From JAIOPA01 sp046076045 (GTDB taxonomy: Bacteria; Eisenbacteria; RBG-16-71-46): a DNA stretch of 45,073 nt. Below, in pieces: positions 26,250-36,701 of the stretch. Location of the stretch: contig JBJTRI010000002.1 of assembly GCA_046076045.1 (NCBI GenBank), forward strand, positions 1-45,073, written 5' to 3'. The position numbers and the translations under genes are program-made. How positions within the stretch are numbered: the first letter of the stretch is position 1; every line of letters starts with the position of its first letter. Below the pieces are notes generated by a model. The model saw nothing but the letters and a program-made list of their open reading frames with translations. It was not told where the DNA came from and ran no database searches.

Positions 26250-27290
26250 TCACGGGGTGGCCTTGATGACGTCCCAGACGCGCGTGTACTTCACGAGCTC
26301 CGGGCCGACGTCGCGGATGACCTCGGACCTCGCACGCACCTCGGGCGACAGCCGGAGTGCGGGGTCGTTCACGAAGTCGGCGGGCAGACGGTCGTACGAC
26401 GCGGAGTTGGGGCACAGGTACTGCACGGCCTCGCTGTTCTCGGCCGCGACCTCGGGGTCGTGCAGGAAGTCGATGAACCGGTGCGCCAACTCGACCTGCT
26501 TGGCGTCCTTGGGGATGACGAGGTCGTCGCACGACAGCGACAGGCCCTCGCGCGGCGCGAAGAACGCGATGTCGGGGTTCTCGGCGCGCGCCTGCATGAG
26601 GTCGCCGTTGTAGCCGTGCACGAGCACGAACTCGCCCGAGGCGAGCCCCCCCTTGTACTGCTCGTTCTCGAACTTGGCGAGGTTGCGCTTCCAGCGCAGC
26701 ACCACGTCCTTCGCCTGCTCGAGCTGGAGCGAGTCGGTGGAGTTGAGGCTGTAGCCCAGGTACTTGAGCGCCGCCCCGATCGTCTCGCGCATGTCATTGA
26801 GCATCGTCATGCGGCCCTTCAGGTCGGCCCGGTCGAACACCGCCCACGTCGGCTCGAGCTCGCCGACCTTGCTGCGCAGATAGCCCACGCCGGTGTTCGT
26901 GAGCATGTAGGGCACGCTGTGCACCATGCCGGAGTCGATCGCGATGGCGAGGTAGTCGCGGTCCACGTTGACGAGGTTCGGCAACCGGGAGTGGTCGAGC
27001 GGCTGCAGCATGCCCTGCGACTCCAGCACCTGGACCAGATAGCTCGAGGGCGTGAGCAGGTCGTAGCCCGTCGCGCCGGCCTTGAGCTTGGCGTACATCG
27101 CCTCGTTCGAGTCGTAGGTGTCGATCACCACCCGGCAGCGGTTCTCGCGCTCGAAGCGCTGCACCAACTCGGGCTTGATGTAGTCGGCCCACGTGTAGAC
27201 GTGCAGCACGGGGGTCTCGCGTTTCGCGCACCCGAGGGACGCGACGATCGCGAGAGGGACGAGTGCCGCGCGGACGATCCAGGGCTTCAC
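26250..27290 (-). CDS. potD: PotD-like polyamine-binding lipoprotein
   Basis: 346 aa from GTG 27290, overlapping the potC stop (GTGA). The N-terminus is a lipoprotein-type signal ending at the cysteine of VASLGCAKRE, so the protein is held to a membrane. The mature part starts VLHVYTWADYIKPELVQRFE, the usual PotD/PotF beginning, and includes YDLLTPSSYLVQ and VPYMLTNTGVGY. Family members bind spermidine or putrescine in the periplasm. It completes a potABCD set. The substrate is probably a polyamine, but related proteins bind other cations and metals, so the exact ligand is open. Confidence 0.88.
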   Translation of the reverse strand: MKPWIVRAALVPLAIVASLGCAKRETPVLHVYTWADYIKPELVQRFERENRCRVVIDTYDSNEAMYAKLKAGATGYDLLTPSSYLVQVLESQGMLQPLDHSRLPNLVNVDRDYLAIAIDSGMVHSVPYMLTNTGVGYLRSKVGELEPTWAVFDRADLKGRMTMLNDMRETIGAALKYLGYSLNSTDSLQLEQAKDVVLRWKRNLAKFENEQYKGGLASGEFVLVHGYNGDLMQARAENPDIAFFAPREGLSLSCDDLVIPKDAKQVELAHRFIDFLHDPEVAAENSEAVQYLCPNSASYDRLPADFVNDPALRLSPEVRARSEVIRDVGPELVKYTRVWDVIKATP

Positions 27291-28057
27291 CGGGCCTCCT
27301 TGAGCAGACGCTGGCTGAACCAGACGGTGGTGACGGTGAGGGCGAGCAACAGGGTCGAGAGGGCGTTGATGATCGGGGGCGAGCCGTGCTTGATCATGCT
27401 GTAGATGCGGAGCGGCAGCGTCGTCGTGCCCGGCCCGGACACGAAGAACGTGATCACGAAGTCGTCCACCGAGAGCGTGAACGCGAGCAGCGCCCCCGCC
27501 GCGATGCCGGGGGCGAGCAGGGGCAACAGCACACGGCGCGCCGCCGTCCAGCCGTCGGCACCGAGGTCCTGCGCGGCGTCGAGCAGCGTCCAGTCGAAGT
27601 CCTGCAGCCGCCCCAGCACGACGAGGGTGACGTAGCTCACGCAGAAGGTGACGTGGGCCGCCACCAGCGTGCCCATGCCGAGGGGCACGCGCAACGCGAC
27701 GAAGAACAGCAGCAGGCTGATCCCGAGCAGGATCTCGGGCACCACGAGCGGGGCGTGGACGAGCAGGTGGTGCACGTCCTGCAGGCGGCTGCGGTAGCGG
27801 TCGAGCGCGAGCGCGGCGGTGGTGCCGAGCACGGTGGCGATCGCGGTCGAGCCGAGCGCGACGAGCAGCGTGTTGGCGAGCGCGCGCCAGACGTCGGCCG
27901 CGGTGAACAGGCGCTCGTACCAGACCAGCGTGAAGCCGGTCCACTGACCGCCGAACCGCGAGGCGTTGAACGAGTGTGCGACCAACACCACGATGGGCAG
28001 CCACAGGAACGCGAGCACCGCGGCCGCGAGTACGCGCGGAGCGCGACTGCGCCTCAT
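27287..28057 (-). CDS. potC: PotC-like ABC permease
   Basis: 256 aa from ATG 28057, overlapping the potB stop. Six hydrophobic segments are visible, and the cytoplasmic EAA-type loop is LLDAAQDLGADGWTAARRVL followed by LPLLAPG. It begins with a basic leader and AAAVLAFLWLPIVVLVAHSF, typical of PotC (SFN after helix 1). It forms the transmembrane channel with PotB. Stop and start overlap both neighbours by four bases. Confidence 0.9.
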   Translation of the reverse strand: MRRSRAPRVLAAAVLAFLWLPIVVLVAHSFNASRFGGQWTGFTLVWYERLFTAADVWRALANTLLVALGSTAIATVLGTTAALALDRYRSRLQDVHHLLVHAPLVVPEILLGISLLLFFVALRVPLGMGTLVAAHVTFCVSYVTLVVLGRLQDFDWTLLDAAQDLGADGWTAARRVLLPLLAPGIAAGALLAFTLSVDDFVITFFVSGPGTTTLPLRIYSMIKHGSPPIINALSTLLLALTVTTVWFSQRLLKEAR

Positions 28058-28924
28058 CGGACCGGCTCCCCCGCCCCGGGCGTGCGGCGGCGCGACAGCG
28101 TGAGCGCGAGGGCCGACGGCAGCAGCACCGCGAGCGCGAGCAGCGTGGAGAGCGCGGCGGCCTGCGGCAGGTCGCGGTCCACGAACGTGCGTTGCGCGAT
28201 GCGGTTGCCGAGCATCTCGCCACCGGGCCCGCCCACGAGGTCGGGCACGATGTACGACCCCAGCGCGGGGATGAACGTCACCAGCGTGGCCGTGAGCAGT
28301 CCGCGGCGGATGCCGGGCAGGAACACGCCGAGGAACGAGCGCACCGGGCCCGCGCCGAGGTCGCGTGCGGCCTCGAGCAGTCGGAAGTCGAAGCGCTCGG
28401 CCGCGGCGTAGATCGGCAGGATCGCGAACGGCAGCTCGGTGTAAACGAGCACGAGCAGGACCGCGGCCGGCTGGTAGAGCAGCGTCGAGCCCTCGGGCAC
28501 GAGGTGCAGCGCCACCAGCGCGCGCTGCAGCGCCCCCTCGGGATGGAGCACGACCTTCCACGCGAAGATGCGTACGAGGAAGCTGGTCCAGAACGGCACC
28601 ACGACCGCGAGCACCATGAGCTGGCGCAGGCGCGCCGAGCAGCGTGCCATGACGTACGCGGTCGGGGTCGCGAGCACGAGGCAGAGCCCCGTGGTGGCGG
28701 CGGACAGCGCGAACGTGCGCCACAACAGGGCGGGCATGGTGGGGTCGGCGAGCCGCGCGAGCGTGGCCAGCGTCCAACCCTCGCCGATGCCGCCATAAGG
28801 GTCGGCGGACCGGAACGCGATCGCGACCACCACCAGCGCGGGCAGTGCGAACAGCACCGCCAGCCACACCACCGACGGCGCGCTCCACGCCCGCTCGTCG
28901 CGCGGCCGGAACAGGCCGCGCGCC

Positions 28925-28932
<8 letters not shown>
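28054..28932 (-). CDS. potB: PotB-like ABC permease
   Basis: 292 aa from GTG 28932, eight bases inside the end of potA. About six membrane segments, the first VVWLAVLFALPALVVVAIAF. The EAA loop is LLEAARDLGAGPVRSFLGV followed by FLPG. WTSFLVRIFAWKVVL and FIPALGSYIVPDLVGGPG are typical of the PotB/binding-protein-dependent inner-membrane component family. It pairs with PotC. Confidence 0.9.
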
Positions 28933-30145
<1,213 letters not shown>

Positions 30146-30197
30146 GAACCGTCACGGTAGTGGAGCGGACGGCCGCGCCACAAGCCCGCAGGACGCG

Positions 30198-30737
30198 TCA
30201 GCGCGCGCGGACGTGCCGGGCGAGGTCGCGCAGGAGCGGCGTCATGTGCGCCCACGCGAAGCGCGCGCGGCGGCGCGCCAGACCGGCGATGGGCACCCAC
30301 TCGGCGTGCGCCGCGTCGTCGGCCGCGACCGGCGTGCCGCTGCGCCAGCGGGCCGCGAAGTACACGTTCATGACCGGGATGCGGCCGAAGCCGCGCACGA
30401 GGTACGTGTCCCAGTAGGTGCCGAGCGGGCTCACCGCGCCCACGCGCAGTCCGGTCTCCTCGCGCAACTCGCGACGCGCGCAGCGCTCGAACGACTCGCC
30501 CGCCTCGAGGAAGCCGCCCGGCACGTCGAGGAACCCGACGCGCGGCGGGTGCGCGCGCTCGAGCAACAGCACGCGCTCGTCGCGCACCACGAGCAGACCG
30601 GCGGCGGAACGCGGGTAGTCGTGCAGCACGTAGCGGCAGTGCGGGCAGAGGATGTGCCGGGGGCGCGTCGCGGTGGCCGGGCGACGCGACACGGGCGTGC
30701 CGCAGACCGCGCACGGGAAGCGCAGCGGGCGGCTCAC
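30198..30737 (-). CDS. NUDIX hydrolase with N-terminal zinc ribbon
   Basis: 179 aa from GTG 30737, overlapping the next gene's stop (GTGA). The N-terminus has a zinc ribbon, CAVCGTP and CPHCRYVLHDYPR. The NUDIX box G-x5-E-x7-REx2EExG is complete in GGFLEAGESFERCARRELRE with ETGL. This layout recalls NudC-type and ADP-ribose pyrophosphatase-like enzymes with a ribbon. It would hydrolyse a nucleoside diphosphate linked to another group (for example NADH or ADP-ribose) in the cytoplasm. Substrate is not clear. Third gene of the M50-NAGPA-NUDIX operon. Confidence 0.9.
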   Translation of the reverse strand: MSRPLRFPCAVCGTPVSRRPATATRPRHILCPHCRYVLHDYPRSAAGLLVVRDERVLLLERAHPPRVGFLDVPGGFLEAGESFERCARRELREETGLRVGAVSPLGTYWDTYLVRGFGRIPVMNVYFAARWRSGTPVAADDAAHAEWVPIAGLARRRARFAWAHMTPLLRDLARHVRAR

Positions 30738-31582
30738 GGCAGCTCGACCGCGATCACCGCGGGCAGCGGCGTGCGGTTGCCGGCGGGCGGATCCTCGCCC
30801 GGGCGCGCCTCGGGCCACGGGCCGAACGAGGCGTAGCGGAACCCGCCGCGCGCGACCAGCAACTCGGCCTCGCGCCCGCCGTCCATGCTCATGGCGTGCG
30901 TGACCTCGAGCGGGGACTGCATGATGACGTGCGCGAAGTCGGCCAACGTGTAGGCGCCCTCGCTCACCAGCACCACGATACGGTGGTGCCGGTCCTCGCC
31001 CACCACGGTGCGGTTCGCGATGCGCTCGCTGCGTCGCACTCGCAGCGTGGCGGTGCTGTCGAACAGCATGAACGACTGCGCGACCTCGTTCCATCGCAGC
31101 GAGTCCCGGTCGAACCGGGCGTGCTCGAGGTCGAGCACCGCCGCCCCGCCACCGCCGTCGGCGCGGTCGGCGACGAGCAGCGCCTGGTAGCCCTTGTGCG
31201 CGCGCGACGAGACCCAGCGCCCGCCGCTCGCGAGCAGACCCATGTAGCGCCAGTCGGGGTAGAACTGTCCGGCGTTGAACACCGCGACCGAGGTCGTGCG
31301 CCGCTGCCACTCGACGATGTCGAACGGACGCGTGGCCCCGAGGCTCGTGTAGTGGTGCACGCGCAGGCGCACGCGCTCGGGGTCGAGCCGCAACACGGCG
31401 ATGCCCGACGAACCGCGCCGGCAGTACGGCTCGCCGCGCAGGGTCGCGAACTCCGCGCCGGGGGCGATCTCGCGCCAGCGCACCGCGCGCGACTCGCGCC
31501 ACAGCACGAACGCGCCCACCACGACCACGAGCGGCAGGATCCAGCGGGCGTGCGGCTGCGTGCGGCGCCAGTTCCGGATCAC
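30734..31582 (-). CDS. Phosphodiester glycosidase-like (NAGPA/DUF2233) membrane-anchored protein
   Basis: 282 aa from GTG 31582, overlapping the M50 stop. One N-terminal membrane helix (WILPLVVVVGAFVLW) leads to a periplasmic domain with VAVFNAGQFYPDWRYMGLLA, ADFAHVIMQSPLEV and AMSMDGGREAELLV. The FNAG...SMDGG pattern is typical of the NAGPA/phosphodiester glycosidase domain found in bacterial cell-wall-associated proteins. It may act on a glycan phosphodiester. Its place between a membrane protease and a NUDIX hydrolase gives no direct clue to substrate. Confidence 0.75.
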   Translation of the reverse strand: MIRNWRRTQPHARWILPLVVVVGAFVLWRESRAVRWREIAPGAEFATLRGEPYCRRGSSGIAVLRLDPERVRLRVHHYTSLGATRPFDIVEWQRRTTSVAVFNAGQFYPDWRYMGLLASGGRWVSSRAHKGYQALLVADRADGGGGAAVLDLEHARFDRDSLRWNEVAQSFMLFDSTATLRVRRSERIANRTVVGEDRHHRIVVLVSEGAYTLADFAHVIMQSPLEVTHAMSMDGGREAELLVARGGFRYASFGPWPEARPGEDPPAGNRTPLPAVIAVELP

Positions 31583-32661
31583 GCCGTCCCCGCGTGACGC
31601 TGGCGGGCCTCCTGCACCATGAGCAGCTCGCCCACGTTCTCGAGCGTGAGCAGTCCCACGAGCTGGCCGGCGCGCGTGACCGGCACGGCGCTGAGGCGCG
31701 CGGCGCGCATGACCTGCAGGGCGCGCTCGAGCGGCCAGGTGCCGTCCACCGGCTCGATGTCGGTGCGCACGACGCGGCCGACCGGGGCCTCGGGACCGTC
31801 GGCGCGCAGGCCGCGAATGAGGTCGGAGCGCGTCAACATGCCGAGGTAGCGCCCGCCCTCGAGCACCGGGAAGTCCTGCTGGTCCCCCGCGAGCATGAGG
31901 TCCACCGCGTGCTGCAGTTCGTGGCGCGTCTCGAGCGAGACGAACGAGGTCACCATGGCCGCCGACACCGGCAGCCCGGTGAGCGCGGCCCGCGTCTGCA
32001 CGATGGCGCGCTCCTCGCCAGCGGCGAGGAACACGAACAGGGCCACGAACACCAGCATGGGGTTGCGGAACACGAACAACCCGGCGACCGCGAACAGCAG
32101 CGCGAAGCCCTGCCCCACGAGCGACGCGATGCGGGTGGCGCGCGGGAACGGCAGCGCGAGCGCGAGCAGCGCACGCAGGACGCGGCCGCCGTCCATGGGG
32201 AACGCGGGGATGAGGTTGAACAGCAGCATGGTGAGGTTCGCGAGCAGCAGGAACTCGGGCAGTCCGGTCCCGGCGCGCTCGAGCGCCTGCTCGGGCCGCA
32301 CGCCGCTCGCGGCGAGCGCGATCGCGGTGCCCGTGGCGAGGACGAGGTTCACGCCGGGACCGGCCAGCGCCACCACGATCTCCTGCAGCGGCTTGTCCGG
32401 CATGCGCTCGAGCCGGGCCACGCCGCCGATCGGCAGCAGCACGATCTCGCGCGTACCGATGCCGTAGCGCCTCGCCGCGAGCGCGTGTCCGAGCTCGTGC
32501 AGCAGCACGCACGCGAACAGGATGAGCAGATCACCGACCGCGACCCACACCGGGGTCGAGTCGCTGCGCAGCAGCGCGACCGCACCCACGAGCAGCAGGA
32601 ACGTGGCGTGCACCTCGATGCGGATGCCGGCGATGGTGAGGAGTCGGAACGACCAACGCAC
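31579..32661 (-). CDS. M50 site-2-type membrane metalloprotease with C-terminal CBS pair
   Basis: 360 aa, GTG start at 32661 with GAGGG upstream. Zinc site HELGH is at 55-59 in the second membrane helix, and the third ligand is in NLIPAFPMDGGRVLRAL (D157). The C-terminal 130 residues form two CBS domains (DFPVLEGGRYLGMLTRSDLI; VPVTRAGQLVGLLTLENVGE). This is the group of S2P proteases (SpoIVFB-like) whose activity can be nucleotide-sensed through CBS domains. They cut membrane-spanning substrates such as anti-sigma or precursor proteins. It is the first gene of an operon with the NAGPA-like and NUDIX genes. Confidence 0.92.
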   Translation of the reverse strand: MRWSFRLLTIAGIRIEVHATFLLLVGAVALLRSDSTPVWVAVGDLLILFACVLLHELGHALAARRYGIGTREIVLLPIGGVARLERMPDKPLQEIVVALAGPGVNLVLATGTAIALAASGVRPEQALERAGTGLPEFLLLANLTMLLFNLIPAFPMDGGRVLRALLALALPFPRATRIASLVGQGFALLFAVAGLFVFRNPMLVFVALFVFLAAGEERAIVQTRAALTGLPVSAAMVTSFVSLETRHELQHAVDLMLAGDQQDFPVLEGGRYLGMLTRSDLIRGLRADGPEAPVGRVVRTDIEPVDGTWPLERALQVMRAARLSAVPVTRAGQLVGLLTLENVGELLMVQEARQRHAGTA

Positions 32662-32727
32662 TCGAAGGGCCCTCGGGTCTCGGGGCGCAGTCTCGCACAG
32701 CGGGCGGTCGTCGTGCAGCCCGCGAGG

Positions 32728-34104
32728 TCAGACCGGAGGGGCGACCTCGTCCTCGAACCGCAGCCGGGTGAGCGGGCGCGACAGCCGCACGCGCACGCGC
32801 AGCACGAGGAAGGTAGCCACGGCCACGAGCCCGGCGACGAAGCCCCACCACAGCCCGACCACGCCCATCCCCTCGCGGAAGCCGAGCCACAGGCTCACGG
32901 GCACACCCACGACCCAGAACCCGACCACGTTGGCGAGGAGCGGGGCGCGCGTGTCGCCCGCACCGCGCAACAGGCCCGCGGCCACCACCTGCAGCCCGTC
33001 GAAGACCTGGAACACGCCGGCGATGGGCAGCAGCGCGACCGCGACCGCGAGCACGCCGGGCACGTCGGTGTAGAGCTGTGCGAAGACCCCCGGCAGGGCG
33101 AGCAGCAGGCTGGCCGTGAAGGCCATGAAGCCCGCGCCGCAGACGAGCGCCGCACCGGCCACGCGGCGCGCGTGCGCGTCGTCGCCCGCGCCGATCGCAT
33201 GTCCCACCATGACCGCCCCGGCCGAGCCGATGCCGAGCGGGACCATGAACAGCAGCGAGGCGAAGTTGATCGCGACCTGGTGCCCGCCCATGGCCTCGGC
33301 GCCGAACCAACCCGCGAGCACCGAGATGCCGGCGAAGGTCGCGAACTCGACACCGTTCTGCAGTCCGAGCGGCAACCCCATGCGGAACATGCGCACGAGC
33401 GGCCACGGGCGCAGGGCCTCGGGCCGCCACGGGCGCAGCATGGGGCCGAGCGTGCGGCGCGACAGCACGAGCAGCATCACCAGCATGACGAGGCGCGCGA
33501 GCACGCTCGCGAGCGCCGAACCCACGCACCCCATGGCCGGGAAGCCGAGGTTCCCGAACACGAACACCATGTTGAGCCCGAGGTTCACGAGGTTGCCCAC
33601 CACGACCGTGGCGACGATCGCCTCGGTGTGCTTCATCGCCTGCAGGCACTGGCGCAGCGTCATGAACGCCAGCATGAACACGAGGCTCGGCGCCGAGGTG
33701 AGCACGAACGCCGTGGCGCGCGGCACCACGTCGGCGGGCTGGCGGAGCGCGGTGAGGATGGGGCCCGCCGGCAGGCAGAGCAGGCTCGCGATCACGCCGA
33801 GCAGCAGCCCCAGCACCACGCCACGCTGGATGCCGAGCGCGGCGCCCTCGTGGTCGCGCGCGCCCATGGCCTGCGAGACCACCGGGTCGAGCACCCACAC
33901 GATGCCCACGCCGAGGCTATTGAGACCGTAGTAGTACAGGTTGCCGAGCGCGGTCGCGGCCAATTCGGTAGCCGAGACATGGCCCATGATGACCGTATCC
34001 GTCACGCCCATGAGCATGCCGCCGACCTGCACGGCCACGATGGGGCCGGCGAGTCGGAGCAACGCGGCGAGGTCGGTGCGCGACGGCACGAACGAGCGGA
34101 ACAT
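32728..34104 (-). CDS. MATE-family multidrug/toxin exporter
   Basis: 458 aa from ATG 34104; the ribosome site is weak. Twelve hydrophobic segments in two halves. N-terminal MLMGVTDTVIMGHVSATELA and VLDPVVSQAMGARDH, and C-terminal GGHQVAINFASLLFMVPLGI with GSAGAVMVGHAIGAGD, are standard MATE features. The protein exports organic cations or other toxic compounds using Na+ or H+. It lies 66 bases upstream of the M50 protease gene on the same strand. The substrate is unknown. Confidence 0.93.
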   Translation of the reverse strand: MFRSFVPSRTDLAALLRLAGPIVAVQVGGMLMGVTDTVIMGHVSATELAATALGNLYYYGLNSLGVGIVWVLDPVVSQAMGARDHEGAALGIQRGVVLGLLLGVIASLLCLPAGPILTALRQPADVVPRATAFVLTSAPSLVFMLAFMTLRQCLQAMKHTEAIVATVVVGNLVNLGLNMVFVFGNLGFPAMGCVGSALASVLARLVMLVMLLVLSRRTLGPMLRPWRPEALRPWPLVRMFRMGLPLGLQNGVEFATFAGISVLAGWFGAEAMGGHQVAINFASLLFMVPLGIGSAGAVMVGHAIGAGDDAHARRVAGAALVCGAGFMAFTASLLLALPGVFAQLYTDVPGVLAVAVALLPIAGVFQVFDGLQVVAAGLLRGAGDTRAPLLANVVGFWVVGVPVSLWLGFREGMGVVGLWWGFVAGLVAVATFLVLRVRVRLSRPLTRLRFEDEVAPPV

Positions 34105-34364
34105 GGCGCGACACTCGCACTTCCGACGACGCGGGGCCACTCGCGCGCACGCGACGGCGCGCACGACGACGACCCCGCGCATGGTCCGACGGTCACCGTG
34201 CATGCGGGACCGCGTCGCGCCGATGCCCCTCCTGCAGGGACGCCGACGGGGCGATCCCGCTTGCGGTACGGGGACCCGAGCGCGACCATCCGGTCGTCCC
34301 CCGTCGTCCGCGGCCACTCCTCCCGGGGGCCGAACCATCCGCGCTGCATGCACAGGAGGAGAAC

Positions 34365-34901
34365 ATGGAACGCCACATCCGCATGTTCATCGCGACGCTC
34401 GCGTTCGCGTCGCTGCCGTCACTCGCGCTCGCCAACGCGCGACTCGTGGCCGTGATCCCGCTCGATGGCGGCTGCGTCTCCGGCCCCACCGGTCCCGCCG
34501 TGCAGGCGTGGGACGTGGAGGCGGTCAAGACCTACCGGTTGCGCATCACCGAGATGTGGGAGTGCGGCACGCTCGAGGGACCGGCCGCACTCGGCGTGCG
34601 CGTCAACTCGAGCAAGACCGGCAACACCGACCTCGTCGCGACGTGGGTCTCGGACGGCACGTACGAGTTCGACTTCACGCTGCCCGCGAACGCGGGGAGC
34701 ACGATGCCGATCTTCTACTGCACCACGCCGGGGCAGGCGAACACCGGACTGCTCGTGACCCGCAACGACGGTGGCAAGTACCAGGCCCACCTGCGCGTCG
34801 CCACGTTCAGCCCCGGCTGCAAGAACCCGAAGCCGGTCGCGGTGGTGCCGGGTCTGGTCGCGCCGGGTGCGCTGGCGGCGGTCGCCGCGCCCATGCCGTG
34901 A
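34365..34901 (+). CDS. Small secreted protein, unknown function
   Basis: 178 aa; ATG 34365 has CAGGAGGAG seven bases upstream. Residues 1-23 are a signal peptide (RMFIATLAFASLPSLALANA). The mature part is short, beta-rich, with a few cysteines (GGCVSG, WECGT, FYCTT, GCKNP) likely in disulfides. It ends in a proline/alanine-rich tail. I do not recognise it. It is divergent from the MATE gene and convergent with the SDR gene, with a hairpin between. It is probably periplasmic or extracellular. Confidence 0.7.
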   Translation: MERHIRMFIATLAFASLPSLALANARLVAVIPLDGGCVSGPTGPAVQAWDVEAVKTYRLRITEMWECGTLEGPAALGVRVNSSKTGNTDLVATWVSDGTYEFDFTLPANAGSTMPIFYCTTPGQANTGLLVTRNDGGKYQAHLRVATFSPGCKNPKPVAVVPGLVAPGALAAVAAPMP

Positions 34902-34915
34902 GGGCGGCGGGGCGC

Positions 34916-34957
34916 CCGGTCCGTGGTCGCCGCTCGCGACGGGCGACCGCGGATCGG
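34916..34957. terminator. Hairpin terminator between convergent genes
   Basis: CCGGTCCGTGGTCGCC (34916-34931) pairs with GGCGACCGCGGATCGG (34942-34957) over 16 positions, 14 Watson-Crick and two G-U, with a 10-base loop. It lies in the 63-base gap between the small secreted protein (plus) and the SDR gene (minus), so it can stop transcription from both sides. Confidence 0.65.
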
Positions 34958-34964
34958 CGCACGC

Positions 34965-36608
34965 TCACCAGGGCGTCGGCCGGTAGTCCTTGAGGAACTG
35001 CCCCCAGACGTGGCGGCCGGTGTTCATGCCGTCCACGATCGGGTCCACGATGCGCGCGCCGCCGTCCACGATGTCGAGCGGCGGCACGAAGCGGTGCTCC
35101 TCGGCCTTGCGCGCGGCGATCGCCGCCGGGTCCTCGTCGGTGACCCAGCCGGTGTCCACGCTGTTCATGTGGATGCCGTCCTGCCGGTAGTCGGTCGCCG
35201 AGGTGCGCGTCATCATGTTGAGCGCGGCCTTGGCCATGTTGGTGTGCGGGTGCCGCGTCGTCTTGAAGCTCTTGTAGAACTGACCTTCCATGGCCGAGAC
35301 GTTCACGATGTGCTTGTCCTGCCCGGGCGTGCGCACCATGAGCGGCTTGAGGCGGGCGTTGAGCACGAACGGCGCGATGGCGTTGACGAGCTGGACCTCG
35401 AGCAGCTCGACCGTCGGCACCTCGGCGAGCAGCAACCGCCACGAGTTGCGCCCACGCAGGTCCACCTGCTGCAGGTCGGCGTCGAGCCGGCCGACCGGGA
35501 ACAGGTCGCGCTGCGCGCGCTCCTCCTCGGGCAGCAGCGGTACCTGCGACAACTGCGCGGCGTGCGTGAGCCCCGCGAGCTCGGCGGCGCGCGCAGCGGG
35601 ACCGATCGCGGCCTCGCGCGCCGCATCCGCCTCGCGGCCCTCGGGCAGCAGGTGGTAGCCGCGCAAGCCCTCCCACGCCCCGAGCAGGCCGCGCGCGGTC
35701 GCCGACAGGTCGCCGAGGGCGGCGTTCTCGTGCTCCATCATGTGGGCGTAGAAGTCGGGCGGACGGCGCACGGTCTGGCAGGCGTTGTTGACGATGTAGT
35801 CGAGCCGCTCGCGCGTGGTGAGCAGGTGGTGACAGAACGCCTCGACGCTCGGGGTGTGGCGCAGGTCGAGCCCGAAGATCTCGAGCCGGTGCCCCCACTC
35901 GGCGAAGTCGGGCTCCAGCGCGTAGCGCATGGCCGAGTCGCGCGGGAAGCGCGTGGTCACGATGAGGTGCGCGCCGCAGCGCAGCAGCTTGAGCCCGGCC
36001 TGGTAGCCGATCTTCACGCGCCCGCCGGTGAGCAGCGCGACGCGGCCCGTGAGGTCCGCGAGTTCGGTGCGCTTGGCGAAGTTGAAGTCGCCGCACGCCG
36101 GGCACAGCCGGTCGTAGAAGTGGTGGACCTGCGAGTAGGGCTGCTTGCAGATGTAGCAGGCGCGCGCCTCGATGGTCCGCGCGCCCTCGGCGCCTTCGCC
36201 ACCCACGGCGGGGGCGGCCTCGGCCTCGCGCGCGAGCCGCTCGTCGTCCTCGCTCGGGGCCGCGTCGAGCGCGATGAACTCGCGCGGGGCGAACGCGGGC
36301 GGGGTGGTGAACACGGGCAGACGGCGGAGCGCGCGGATCCCGGTCTCGGCCATGACGCGCTCGTCCTGCTGGGCGCGCTCGTTCTTGCGGATGCGCGTGA
36401 ACGTCTTCACCAGCCGGCGGCGGGCGGCCGGGTCGGGGTGGAACACCGAACCCGCGGCCCGGATGAGACGGGCCCGGTCCTCGGCCGACAACCCGGCCAG
36501 CAGGGCGCGGTCCTCGGCCACCCGCTCGAGCAGGTCGATGGCCTCGCGCAGGGCGTCGGCGGGCGGACGGGGGGTGTCGGGCGCGGGATTGCTCTCTGTC
36601 GGGGACAT
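34965..36608 (-). CDS. Short-chain dehydrogenase-like protein with zinc ribbon, atypical active site
   Basis: 547 aa, about twice the length of a classical SDR. Residues 1-145 are a helical N-terminal extension. CYICKQPYSQVHHFYDRLCP with AC follows: C151, C154, C169 and C172 form a zinc ribbon. The SDR core runs from about 185. The dinucleotide loop reads TGGRVKIG rather than TGxxxGxG, and YIVNNACQT replaces NNAG. Active-site Ser is S438, but the YxxxK position reads TNMAK (T456, K460), so the usual tyrosine is absent; Y445 is the nearest. Cytoplasmic. The TGGRVKIG and HTNMAK pattern is, to my memory, conserved in a distinct SDR family of bacteria and eukaryotes. Substrate unknown. Confidence 0.82.
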   Translation of the reverse strand: MSPTESNPAPDTPRPPADALREAIDLLERVAEDRALLAGLSAEDRARLIRAAGSVFHPDPAARRRLVKTFTRIRKNERAQQDERVMAETGIRALRRLPVFTTPPAFAPREFIALDAAPSEDDERLAREAEAAPAVGGEGAEGARTIEARACYICKQPYSQVHHFYDRLCPACGDFNFAKRTELADLTGRVALLTGGRVKIGYQAGLKLLRCGAHLIVTTRFPRDSAMRYALEPDFAEWGHRLEIFGLDLRHTPSVEAFCHHLLTTRERLDYIVNNACQTVRRPPDFYAHMMEHENAALGDLSATARGLLGAWEGLRGYHLLPEGREADAAREAAIGPAARAAELAGLTHAAQLSQVPLLPEEERAQRDLFPVGRLDADLQQVDLRGRNSWRLLLAEVPTVELLEVQLVNAIAPFVLNARLKPLMVRTPGQDKHIVNVSAMEGQFYKSFKTTRHPHTNMAKAALNMMTRTSATDYRQDGIHMNSVDTGWVTDEDPAAIAARKAEEHRFVPPLDIVDGGARIVDPIVDGMNTGRHVWGQFLKDYRPTPW

Positions 36609-36701
36609 GAGCGCGGGACTCTAGACGACCCGCGGGCCCGGTGGTAGTAGGCTCGCCGTGCGGGATCCGCCCACGTCCCACCCTATTCAGACGGGTCGGT
36701 C

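Noticed and set aside
31594..34455. 953-codon plus-strand frame rich in Glu/His/Gln/Arg
   Set aside because: Reverse complement of hydrophobic membrane genes (M50, MATE) gives charged nonsense; no real domain visible.
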